Positions 34,149 to 46,600 of a stretch of 64,000 nucleotides of DNA are shown here, in pieces. The position numbers and the translations under genes were made by a program. Where the stretch lies: contig JAPFBL010000223.1 in assembly GCA_026182355.1 (NCBI GenBank), positions 465,001 through 529,000 on the forward strand, written 5' to 3'. Position 1 is the stretch's first letter; each line of letters begins with the position of its first letter. Source of the stretch: Hermatobates lingyangjiaoensis. Lineage: Eukaryota; Arthropoda; Insecta; Hemiptera; Hermatobatidae. The notes below the pieces were generated by a model. The model was given only the letters and a program-made list of their open reading frames with translations. It was not told the DNA's origin and made no database searches.

Positions 34149-34559
34149 GGATAACTACTCATTATAAGCAAAGTATAAGTACGGTGAAAAAACTGGACCA
34201 AGAGATTCTGACGGATTTCTATTTTTACAGGTTCTGAAAGTACATTATTGGTATTCTTTTGATATGTCTGTGTGTGCATTTGAGCGGGTAGTTATCGAAA
34301 AAGTTTATCAAATGCAGCAATGACGTTTCAAATGAGAAACAACGTAACCAAATGCAACACTGAATTAATAAATCAAAAAACCCAATATTATCTTTCTGTC
34401 TATGCATTTTTTCATTGTGATTCTTGAAATTGTTTCTTGAATAAATTTTGCAAGTTCATTAAATTATAGGTGCAATATTGATCATGATTTAAATTCACAA
34501 ATGGTTGCATAATTATAAATAACTGGCTAACCCGGCGAAATTCGCCAACTGTCAGTAAA

Positions 34560-35370
34560 TTTCATGTTACCTTTAGTTAAGCATAATTTCGTATTTAATT
34601 ACTAACATAATAGCTAGCACAATAGATGCTGTCCTCCCTTTACTATAAATATTCAATTCGAACAGGAATAAAAACTAAAATAAAAAATCTGGAGCGGCCT
34701 ACACTGAACTTTACTATTAGTAAACATAATAAACTCGTCAACAAACAACTTATGTTTTGGTCAAACACTTATTGGACAACCATCCATAGTACTATGGAAT
34801 GTATCAGAAAATAAATGTTTGATTGGGGCTAACTTTTTACGTTTAATAATTATATTCTTGTAATATATTATCTTAACTCATTAAAACATTTAAAATTCGT
34901 TTTAATAATCCTCTAAATAACAATTCTATTTCAATTAAAAAATTTCTATATGAACAATGTAAATAAATGCAAACAAATTCGACCAGTAGGGAAGGTGATT
35001 CATTTTCCAAAACAAAATTTCAGTTATTATAGTATGTTCCTCTATCCAACAATCGGAAATTTTATGAATTTTTTTTTATAATTGCTAATCTTAGGTTTAA
35101 CAAAATTTCTTTGTTATCGGTTTAGCGTTAAAAATCATGTTCCGAATTTGTATAAAGGCATTATAAGTCCCTTTCTTATTAATGTAATTATAAAAAAAAT
35201 ACTGAAATCTCATATAATGAGCTATTTTTAGGTATAAAAAGTAAAAGTACATGAAATAGACTAATTAACTTATATTCTATTAAAAGCTAATTGGGAACAT
35301 AATGATGTGTAATTATGATGCCTTTGATTTGTAGCTGTCATTTAATTACAGCAATAAGTATGCCTAATTA
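34560..35370. repeat. Unclassified interspersed repeat, copy 2
   Basis: Diverged relative of 31440-32400 in the same orientation. Just left of it, at 34528-34552, is the perfect palindrome GGCGAAATTCGCC. Confidence 0.65.
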
Positions 35371-35756
35371 TCAATATTGTGACAAAGCGTGATTCGCGTA
35401 GTTTCTAGCGTATTAATATATGTAGGACAAATGTTTTTGAAGGGCTCTGGGATAACTTTAAAATAGTCAGATTGTCTAAATTGGAGTTGTGCAAAGCTAG
35501 CTATCTGGCAGGTAAGCTGCTTGGGCGAGATGTCTATAGGATGCACCTGAATTAGAAAGTCTCCTCTTTGGAGCAAGGCCCCACCTCACCAGGAATGCTG
35601 TTTTCAAAAATCCTTTCCCCATGATTGGCACTTTTTTACCACCCAACATCCTTGTAACGATAAACTGCCTCTTCTATCGTTTTGCATTTCACTTACTCAA
35701 TACTGACTTTTTTCCCCATGCAAACATTATACTTCTCTAAACTACACTTCAACTCT

Positions 35757-35912
35757 TCAACGGTAACAAGCGGTCTTCGTCAGAGTCAGTTGGGTTTTTG
35801 ACTCTGACGAAGACCGCCCGTTGCGGTTGAAAGATCTTAGTCTTGTTTTCCCATTTCATATTGTGGTTTGATCATTGATTGCTATTTCACGTGTTTATGT
35901 GAAATCTTTTTG
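35757..35912. repeat. Inverted pair of PLE terminal repeats
   Basis: Short reverse copy 35757-35790, forward copy 35786-35912 with hammerhead-like core at 35804. (TA)n follows at 35952-35994. Confidence 0.8.
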
Positions 35913-35945
35913 TCGACTACATATACATGTACGTATATAATATAC

Positions 35946-35999
<54 letters not shown>

Positions 36000-36384
36000 C
36001 TTACTACATTTACATGTACGTACATAATATACTTGTATAATGTACTTGTAATATAATAATACATACATACATAAGTGAGTAGACGTTGGGTTACAAGAGA
36101 TTTATGTTACAAGAGAAACTGTATGTTAAAATTTGGCGCTGATATGTAAAAGTTTGGCTACCCTGTTTAAAGTGATAGTCGTAGGTACATGAGATTCATG
36201 CGTAGCGTTGCTAAACCTGTCTTATTGCCTTTGACGTTCCTTACCACTTTCAATTTTAATTTAAACTTGTTAGTTATTCTTCTTTATCTCAAGGAGACAA
36301 TGCGCCATATCAAATCATACAGTGCGCCACGCTTGGCGCAAGTGCCATAGATGCCCACTCCTGGGTATCAGCATTTCAACTGAA

Positions 36385-36545
36385 ATATGGTACAGGCTCG
36401 GGACCGACGGCTCAATGTCCTCTCCAAAAAACGACATGCTCAGGTTATTTTTATCTCCCATTTGAGTTAATCAAAGGCCAGAACGAGTATCGAACTCTGG
36501 ATCTGGCAATGCAGGGAAGAGTAAGCCACTGGGCAACCTTGCAAC
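36385..36545 (-). mobile_element. tRNA-derived SINE, copy 2 (diverged)
   Basis: GGGACCGACGGCTCAATGTCC and GAACGAGTATCGAACTCTGG match the SINE body and B-box region; head ends near AGCCACTGGGCAACC. 3' part missing. Confidence 0.65.
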
Positions 36546-36803
36546 CTCATAATAACATATTGAAAAATAGTTATTTATAATAGTACGAATTGTATACTTT
36601 ATGATCGAATATAAAGAGGCAGTATGGAACATTTAATGAATTAAGAAAACTTTTACTCTAAATTACTAACTTTTGAAAAATAAAATTTTACAGAAAAAGT
36701 CTAGAAAACTCATCCTTTCAGTGGTTACGGATGTAATCAGACAAACATTTTTAACTTCTTAAAAACGACTGTCTTGCTTTAACATAGAACAAACAAGTCT
36801 TTG

Positions 36804-37055
36804 AGTATACATTACTTAAGCTTTATCATTTCTGAATAACTCTTTTACAACTATTACTCAAAACTATTCTACACTCAACATCCACGCTATTAAACTTCAT
36901 TTAGGCACTGTGTTAGGAAAAGTGTAGGTCATTTCTTATTAACTATTTTAGTTTCTGGCAAACTCAGATACCTGATGTATTCACATAGTCAAATTCAACG
37001 TCGTTTATCTCCCCAGACATACCATTTCTGTAAATTTCTGTGTATGGTTTCTTCA
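36804..37055. repeat. 250-bp direct repeat, copy 1
   Basis: Near-identical to 37676-37929; spans ATACATTACTTAAGC to TGTGTATGGTTTCTTCA. Lies upstream of the Osiris promoter. Confidence 0.9.
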
Positions 37056-37548
37056 CAGAAAAAATATATGTGTGTTATATTTTTACTTTACTATAAGTAA
37101 AGTATAATTGATCATGAAAAAATTCTTTCTCGAGATGGAATAATGCTATGGAATGTTGCTACAATTTCCGCCCCCTAGAACAGCACTAAAAGGTGAAAGC
37201 CTTATAAGTGTGGGTGTTGGAAAACAAACAAAACTTAAAGTAAATTAAAATAAAATAAACGTAATGGAAATAGTAAACAGTGTTTATAAAAGGTAATAGC
37301 ATAAAAGAAATAATACCATCGTATTTTGAAAGAGAAGGCAAAGTGTTACTTTCACTTGTTTAAATTCAATCATGCCATGACGGTCTTGGGTTGTCCACTG
37401 AAGAATAGAAAGTGAACAAGACCGTTGATAATTAGCAGGTTTTATCTGCAGAAAGTGACTCGGTCATCGGATCCCCAAGCTTGTAAAAAGTACAAACCTC
37501 CTAAGAAGCATGAACTCGCCGGTAGCATTGTTTTAACCCCTGGGAGGG

Positions 37549-37584
37549 TATAAAGGTCTCGAGGAGGAGGCGCTGCTCTGCAGT
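37549..37584 (+). promoter_or_regulatory. TATA box and initiator of the Osiris-family gene
   Basis: TATAAA at 37549-37554 and an arthropod-type initiator (TGCAGTG, A at 37582) at the usual spacing of about 30 bases. The ATG follows 22 bases later at 37604. The spacing is seen in the sequence; use as a promoter is inferred. Confidence 0.65.
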
Positions 37585-37603
37585 GTTATCATCGTCTTCC
37601 AGC

Positions 37604-37672
37604 ATGATTCTCATACTGCTTCTTTCTTGCGTCTCCGCTGACGATTCTTCTAACAATGAGGCTATTCGATCT
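37604..37672 (+). CDS. Osiris exon 1: signal peptide
   Basis: 23 codons, MILILLLSCVSA then DDSSNNEAIRS, ending in phase 0 at the donor GTAAGC. Cleavage is likely after the Ala of CVSA. The copy-2 direct repeat begins within the donor. Could instead belong to a separate short transcript spliced to 37936 (see findings). Confidence 0.6.
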
Positions 37673-40600
37673 GTAAGCATACATTACTTAAGCTTTATCA
37701 TTTCTGAATAACTCCTTTACAACTATTACTCAAAACTATTCTACACTCAACATCCACGCTATTAAACTTTCATTTAGGCACTGTGTTAGGAAATGTGTAA
37801 GTCATTTCTTATTAACTATTTTAGTTTCAGGCAAACTCAGATATCTGATGTATTCACATAGTCAAATTCAACGTCGTTTATCTCCCCATACATACAATTT
37901 TCTGTAAATTTCTGTGTATGGTTTCTTCATTTCAGGATTATTTGCCAAATAGCTTTACTACTCTGGACGGAATTCTACATTTCCATCCAAACTGGTATAG
38001 GGTCAAACCGTTAAAGCCATAATAAAAGTGGAATACTTGTTTACCTTTACCTATAGTAGAGGAGCTACCAAACTCGTTCATAGTTCGAGGATATTAAAAT
38101 TTGAAATATTTCTCGACCAGCAATGAAATATCTATTTAAAATATATTTGCAAAAATACATAGATAAACATACGGAACGATAATAATTTTTTAAAGTATAG
38201 TAACAAAACAATGAAAGGGGAACTCGAGTACATTTATTGAGAGACACACATAATTCTTCAAATAACTGCATGTGGCTCGCGAACCGTAGGTTGGTATATT
38301 TACATTTCGATTTCAAAATTTGAAATGTTTCGCGAGCCACAATTAAATACGTATTTAAAAGGTATGCACAAATTTCATAGGAAAAGATACGGAACGATAA
38401 TAATGTTAAGAGCTTCAGTCATGCTATCAAAGAGCTTAAATCACGCACAATAGTACAACTTTAGTTTAGTTTTGAACTGTACAGTTTAGTCAAGTCCAAG
38501 TGTCCACTAATTCAAGCAGCCATAGGGGGTGGTATTTCACTTGAGACCATACCTTCCTTTTAACCTGCTAATCATCAAGTCTGAAGACGTTCTTTTAAGG
38601 TTATTACTGGGATAGATTCCTTTTACCCTGCTAATCATCAAGTCTCAAGACGTTCTTTTAAGGTTATTAAACCTTAAAATATAAAGGTTTTTTTATATTT
38701 TATATAAATATATAAAGGTTTTTTATATTTTATATAAAAATATAAAATATAGATATCCTTTTTTTATATAGGGGATAGCTTCCTTTTACCCTGCTAATCA
38801 TCAAGTCTCAAGACGTTCTTTTAAGTTTATTACTGGGATAGCTTCCTTTTACCTGCTAATCATCAAGTCTCACCGTTCTTTTAAGTTATTACTGGATAGC
38901 TTCCTTTACCTGCTAATCATCAAGTCTCAAGACGTTCTTTTAAGTTTATTACTGGGATAGCTTCCTTTTACCCTGCTAATCATCAAGTCTCAACACGTTC
39001 TTTTAAGTTTATTACTGGGATAGCTTCCTTTTACCCTGCTAATCATCAAGTCTCAAGACGTTCTTTTAAGTTTATTACTGGGATAGCTTCCTTTTACCCT
39101 GCTAATCATCAAGTCTCAACACGTTCTTTTAAGTTTATTACTGGGATAGCTTCCTTTTACCCTGCTAATCATCAAGTCTCAACACGTTCTTTTAAGGTTA
39201 TTACTGGGATAGCTTTCTTTTACCCTGCTAATCATCAAGTCTCAAGACGTACTTTTAGGGTTGTTACTGGGATAGCTTCCTTTTACCGTGCTAATCATCA
39301 AGTCTCAACACGTTCTTTTAAGGTTATTAGTGGGATAGCTTAATTTTACCCTGCTAATCATCAAGTCTGAAGACGTTCTTTTAAGGTTGTTACTGGGATA
39401 GCTTTCTTTTACCCTGCTAATCATCAAGTCCCAAGAGGTTCTTTTAAGGTTGCCACTGAGAAGTAATCCGTTACTGGAAAAGCATTTTACTTTGTGATCG
39501 AAGCCTTGCCATTGTGTCAACAGTACAGTGGCTATTTCGTAATATATAATTGCCATTGCCTTCTTGAGTAAAGTTCTCGTTGACAATAAAACAATTTCCT
39601 TCTCAGATATCTGAAATGTACGAAATCCTCTTGTTGCGAAATAAAAGCCAATTTATCTGTCGTTTTAATTCTTTTGTCCTCAATGCCTATTGTTTAAAAA
39701 AGTTTTTTTTTAACTAACGTGCATCTCAATCATTTTAAAATAAATAATATCTTTATATACAAACATCTATAGATTAAACATGGTAATAAGTTATTAATCA
39801 TACATTCATTTATTAGTCTGAAAAGTAGAATTTGAGATAGATTATTGTACTAAGAAGTCATAATAAGCTTCATTTATTAGTCTGAAAAGTAGTATTTGAA
39901 ATACATAGTTTCTTGTACTAAGAAGTCATAATAAGCTTTATTTACTAGTCTGAAAAGTAGTATTTGAAATAGTTTCTTGTACTAAGAAGTCATAATAAGC
40001 TTCATTTATTAGTCTGAAAAGTAGTATTTGAAATAGTTTATTGCACTAAGAAGTCATAATAATCTTCATTTATTAGTCTGAAAAGTAGTATTTGAGATAG
40101 ATTATTGTACTAAGAAGTCATAATAAACTTTATTTATTAGTCTGAAAAGTAGTATTTGAGATAGATTATTGTACTAAGAAGTTATAATAAGCTTCATTTA
40201 TTAGTCTGAAAAGTAGTATTTGAAATAGTTTATTGCACTAAGAAGTCATAATAATCTTCATTTATTAGTCTGAAAAGTAGTATTTGAGATAGATTATTGT
40301 ACTAAGAAGTCATAATAAACTTTATTTATTAGTCTGAAAGTAGTATTTGGTAGATTATTGTACTAAGAGTCATAATAAATTTATTTATTAGTCTGAAAGT
40401 AGTATTTGAGATAGATTATTATACTAAGAAGTTATAATAAGCTTCATTTATTAGTCTGAAAAGTAGTATTTGAAATAGTTTAATTGCACTAAGAAGTCAT
40501 AATAATCTTCATTTATTAGTCTGAAAAGTAGTATTTAAGATAGATTATGTACTAAGAAGTCATAATAAGCTTTCTTTCTTTAAGGAAGTAGTAATTCACT

Positions 40601-43600
40601 ATGCTAACTCTCCTATGAGAAAATAAATGTAGAATTTTTCCGGAGTATGTGTGTGTGTTTTAAAGTAAATTAAAAAAAAATCAAGGATTATAACTAGGGC
40701 AATCCTCAATCTCTAAATGATCTCTGAAGAGAGGTTCAAAACACTCTTTTAAACTTCATATAAATATCCCATTTAATAATTTCTTTGTAACTCCATTTTA
40801 CATAGTTACAACAACGTAAATGTAACATTACCAGCGACAATGATAAAAGAAATATATACACTTACACTTGGAGGCACGAGAGAAGAAATAATCCAGTAAC
40901 TATAATTCCTAGCGTAAAAAATAAGTTATAAAAATTAGATTAAATATATAAGTTACTAGAATAATTCACACTAATAAGTCTGTTGGCCACTTTCTCTTCA
41001 GACGTCTTTGAGGATTTCCTGGAGACTTTAGGACTAAGGGATTATTATTGCTAAAAAGATTTTTGTGGAAGGCTTTATAGCGAGATATTGCTACTTGATG
41101 AACTGTTGAAATCCTGAGGTCTGAATTGATTTTTTTGATTTGGAATGTACGAAGAACAATGACGATTCTTTCTAAGATTTTATTGAAGAGACTGTATCTT
41201 CTAAGCATTGCTAAAATTTGTTGTTCCCATATTGAATAAATTTAAACCATAAGTATAACACTGGCTAAGAAAAAAAAATGTTGTCATGGTACCTAAGATG
41301 TTTTAACAGTTTTCACCTAATTTAAGGGCACTGATTCCAGAAATACTGTCACTTTTTCTCTATCAGCACTAGTTTTTCTGCTATGGAACACCCCTCTCTG
41401 TAGGAAGGTGCTAGCTACATTAAAGACAGGAAATCGAAGAAAAATATTTTTATTCAACTTTTAGACAAATATTTATTAATCACACCAAAATTTGCAAAAC
41501 GTATTCAATACATTTGGATTCCAATATATATTCCTAAGAAAATATAGCAAAACATATTTGGTTTATTTTAGCAACGTTACCTAGGAGAGGATATAGCCAT
41601 GCTTAATTTTTACTTAATTTTAATTTTTTATTTAATTTTTGGTTTGTGATGTCATAATTATTTAACATAGATCACAATAACAATTAACAATTACAATTAT
41701 GATGCTAGAATATATTGAGTAATACGCGTAATTTTAAGATAAAAAAGTTATTACATAGCAAACATCTCAATAACTTAACCTGATGAGAAAAATTAGTATG
41801 ATTTTCTGAATTAGCACGTCTAAATTAATCTAAATCAGGTTAGAAACCTTGGGCATCAAAAACTTTGCTGACTAGTGTAATATACTGAATATATCATAAA
41901 CATTTTTGACAAAATCAAAAGGAGAGTAGCTGAATATTTTAATGTTTTGTTTAGAGAACTATGGAGGGAAGCAACCAAACACCCTCTATAACTTCTTATA
42001 TTTGTAATTTTTAGAAATTTGAAGAAACCAACTTATTTGATAACTTATTCAAGAAATAGTGTGGATGAGTTCCTAAATCTGCAAGTGTTTTTTTAATGAA
42101 AAAAAAAACATCAAAGCATTTTTAATCCCTTTAAGAACTTTTTAACACATGATTAAATTGAAAACCAAATGTGTGAAATTTTAGCTAATATTGAATGATA
42201 TACTAGATGATATTGTCATATAACTTACAAATATTCTTTCAATGACATTCGTTCGTGCATTTACTTTAGTTGAATGGCATAGAGCAGTGCTTCGCAACTG
42301 GTGTGCCATGAGCCAGATACAGGTGTGCCATGAGCCAGATACAGGTGTGCCGCGATACACTGGTGTGCCATGGGCCAGATACAGGTGTGCCATGAGCCAG
42401 ATACAGGTGTGCCGCGATACACTGGTGTGCCATGCGCCAGACACTGGTGTGCCATGAGCCAGATACAGGTGTGCAGCGGCACACTGGTGTGCCATGAGCC
42501 ATATACATGTGTGCAGCCGCACACTGTGTGCCATGAGTTAGATATAGGTGTGCCATGAGCCAGACACAGGTGTGCCATGAGCCAGATACAGGTGTGCCAT
42601 GAGCCAGATACAGGTGTGCCGCGATACACTGGTGTGCCATGAGCCAGATACAGGTGTGCCGCGATACACTGGTGTGCCATGCGCCAGACACTGGTGTGCC
42701 ATGAGCCAGATACAGGTGTGCCGCGATACACTGGTGTGCCATGAGCCAGATACAGGTGTGCCGCGATACACTGGTGTGCCATGCGCCAGACACTGGTGTG
42801 CCATGAGCCAGATACAGGTGTGCAGCGGCACACTGGTGTGCCATGAGCCATATACATGTGTGCAGCCGCACACTGGTGTGCCATGAGCCAGATATAGGTG
42901 TGCCATGAGCCAGATACAGGTGTGCAGCGGCACACTGGTGTGCCATGAGCCAGATACAGGTGTGCTGCGACACACTGGTGTGCCATGAGCCAGACACAGG
43001 TGTGCCTGTGTCAAATACATTGTATTTGTATTGTAATAAAATACATTGTAATACATTGTATTTGACATTTTACAATTTTTCATCATGTATTTAATACACA
43101 ATGACAATTTATCACCGAAGTTCCATTAGATGTTTTCTGGATTTACGTTAAAAAAGAATATCCTCACATTTCCTACAAAGCAATCTTAACATTACTACCA
43201 TTTTTGACGACATATTTATGTGAGCAAAGCTTTTCAACTCTTATATTAATTAAAAATGATAAGCGGTCATGCTTAAAAGATCTTGACCAAGAACTTCGGG
43301 TTGCGTTGTCAAATATTGAGCCGAATATAAAACTTTTGTGTTAATTGAAACAATATGCAGGTATCACATTAATAATTATTATGCTTGTGTAGAAATAAAT
43401 ATGTTATAGTTTTATGTATCTATACTTATCAAATAACAAAAAACCATTTATTGTAAAATTCGTGTATCAATTAATATCTATATAATTTATCTTTTGGTGT
43501 GCCTCGGAATGCTAGAAAGAATTTTGGTGCGTCGTAGGTTAGAAAAGGTTGCGGAGCACTGGCATAGAGTAAAACATCGTATTATGAAAACCTAAACAAC

Positions 43601-46600
43601 CCTGAGCACGAAGTTGAGTTTATATTCTCTATGGATCATTTTCATCAATAGGGATTAGTTTGTATCATTGCCAGAATCAAAGGAAGTAATCACGTCGTAA
43701 TCTAAGTTTATTGTTATCCCGATATCAGCTTTTGATTGTTTACTAATCAAATCCAAGACTTATTGGTTAAATCTCAAAGCAATTTAATAGAAGGCAATGA
43801 AATGTTGGAAATGAATGTTGTTTCTATTTCAAAGACTGACCCAAGGACAATTGAAAGAGAAGAGTGATGATTTGAGGAAAGGTATAGGGTGGGGGTAATG
43901 ATGAAGGAAAGGAAATTGTTTGTATCATTGTGAAATGTCTATGAGTTGGAGTTGAAGGCAAAAGGTTGAGTACGTGATTGATTGTGCCATGAGACTGTGA
44001 GGTGGAGGTAGCAGGCGGAGTCACGTGTCTTTGCCCTTCTGGGCACGTCATCTGAGACGTCCTTACTGGCCTCTTTAAAGGACATACTCCTCCACCACAA
44101 GGCTGCCAAACGTCCTCAAAACTCGTTCTTCAAGTCACGACTTTCATTCCATTCTTTTACTTATTCATTATTAGTTTTCTATACCGCTACCAACAAAAAA
44201 AAAAAGGTTTCATTCTTTGAATTCTATGCATAAAAAAAATTACAAATAAATTACATCGTGTTCAAAAATATCCTATTCTTCTTAATGACTTTACTGTAAG
44301 TCAAGTACATTGATCATGAAGAAATTCAGTTTTGAAACTTTGACGGACTTGCACATTTTGAGAAACTCTGAGTCCACTTAATAAACTTTTTGAAGTTTTC
44401 TGATGATGATGATGCTTGGGAGTTTGTCCAAAAGATTGAGAACACCATACAGGTCACAGTATCTGATGGATCTAATTCATATTTCACCTAAAAAATGTCC
44501 CTTGCGTTGCAGAGCTGCTGTACAGTTTTTGGCTGCTTTATGAGAATGCTACTTCTAAACTACAAACTCTATGGCAGGGGTGTGAAACATACGGCCCACC
44601 TGGGAGTTTGGTCCAGTCCGAGGGGATAAATCTGCATTATTAAAGAAAAAAATAATCAGTTTACTCTACTTTCCTTAAAAACATGTGGTTGTTCTTATAC
44701 TGTCAGCTAGGGGTAAAGTGTTTTATACGCGCACTTTGAACAGGAAGGCACACTTTGGTGAAACTAACACAAGGAGGTTGTAGCATTGAACGACTGTTCG
44801 GCGTCTCTTGGTGTAATATCCACTTTACCTTTGTCCTCGCATCTTCACCAGCGAAATATCACTGTCAAAAAGTAGATACGAAGTAGAGTGTCGGATTTTA
44901 ATAAAGATTTTTATAATTGACTTATCTTCTTTGCACTAAGTATTAGTATTAGTGACTAATACAAAGTAAAAGGTGGACTTATTGTTAGTTCTATGTTATT
45001 TTTCAATGAACTTCTGGCCCGGCCCGCTGGAGATCAAACTAAGCTGTATTCAGCCCCTAGACCAAAATGAGTTTGACACCCCTACTATATATATAAGCTG
45101 AATTTATCATTAGACTAAGAATGGGGACTTTGGCTATAAGAGGATAGAGTTTCTGAACATACTGATATATTTGATAAACATCAGTACCACCATGATAATA
45201 AGCCACTTCTAGAACTTTCAAAAGAGCTCTAGATTTAGGGCTATGAGGTATAGAAGGGACCACGAGGTCGACAGTGTTCCTTACCTACGTGAGTTAATAC
45301 TCTGTGATAAACTTAAGTATCCCCATTACACTATGGATAATAAGCCACTTCTAGAACTTTCAAAAGAGCTCTGGATTTAGGGTTATGCGGTATAGATGGG
45401 ACGACGAGGTCGACAGTGTGTCCTTTTACCTCGGTCAGTTAATAACGTCTAGTGTTGTGCTTTACTATCCCCAGTTAAGGTATGGCTCTGAGATGGTGAA
45501 ACCTTCTAATCCCACAGATAAAAAACTTAATCATCTACTTCCACAAAAAAGATCCTTTAGTGTTTATGAAACCGTGCTATGGACACATCTGCAATGCACA
45601 GACACACACACGTATACGGACACACAGACGGACGACATGATAGAAGTTATAATTACGAAAACGGAGAACTACTTCCTTGCGTAGTATATAAACAAAAATG
45701 AAGTATTAAAAGCAATTTATCTTTCTGTTTACTGTAATTTATAGAAAATAAAATAAGAATGTTACAATAAACCTAGCATATTATTAAAAAAAAAAACAAA
45801 ATGGCTAATCGAAGGGTCTAGGTTAAACTTCTGAGATGTATAGAATAATTCCATACATATGTTTATGAAGTTACTTGGATCTTGAATGGAAGCTGAGAGT
45901 TCCTTTCTAGAAAAATATAACTAGATGGTTTAAGAAAAGCATCTGGCTGATGGCTGAACAATGGATAAGAGAACTAATTAATATTAATGCGGATAAGTGG
46001 TAGAAATGAAAGTATGTTGAGTTACATAGCAAAGTGGTGTCTTATCAGAAGAATATATGTTGATTGGGAGGGGGGGGGGGGGAAGCATTACGACCAACGA
46101 GATGGAGCCAGTTTTAATTAAACCTCTGCCCTACAATGAAGGAATTCCCTCTATGAAAGTGAAACCTAATTAATTTTCAAGGATATTCTCAATAGCTCAA
46201 CCCTTCTTCATCGACCTCTGTTCTCTTCAGCTCCTTCTGCAAGCATCTGTCTCATTCTCTCTATCAATCTAACCTCCTTGTCACCCCCCCCTCCACACTC
46301 ACTCACTCCCTGTCTCACTCACGCCATCCTCATCCCACTACAATTATCCTCATCTTTCTTTACTTTCGTTCTTATCTCTCTCTCTCTCTCTTTCCCTCAA
46401 TAAATATACTTTCTTTCTTCTCCTCATCTGTCTCACAGTATTTATATATTATTCATTACAGCCACATTCAGTTACTAGAACCCTCAGTAATGAAATCACT
46501 GAAACTCACTACTATATTTCGATAGCCTCGTCATCAGGAAGATAGAAGTGAATCGCTCTAAAGGCCGATAAAGACAATATATATAGTTCAATGTCAAAAA

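Larger units (their letters stand above)
42285..43561 (+). mobile_element. 1.28-kb hAT element with perfect target duplication
   Basis: Left end CAGTGCTTCGCAAC, right end reversed CAGTGCTCCGCAAC (13 of 14). The 8-bp target duplication GCATAGAG is at 42277-42284 and 43562-43569. Contains a minisatellite (42295-43010) and the last 79 codons of a transposase (43105-43344). The N-terminal and catalytic parts are missing, so it is not autonomous. Confidence 0.92.

Noticed and set aside
40860..41208. Possible - strand exons (open frame plus a short GT/AG-bounded segment near 40870-40915)
   Set aside because: Neither piece has a recognisable protein match and the phases cannot be tied together.
42261..42997. 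Open frames of about 240 codons with LYLAHGTPV-type repeats
   Set aside because: They are three overlapping - strand frames plus + frames of one minisatellite inside a hAT element; no start context or domain.
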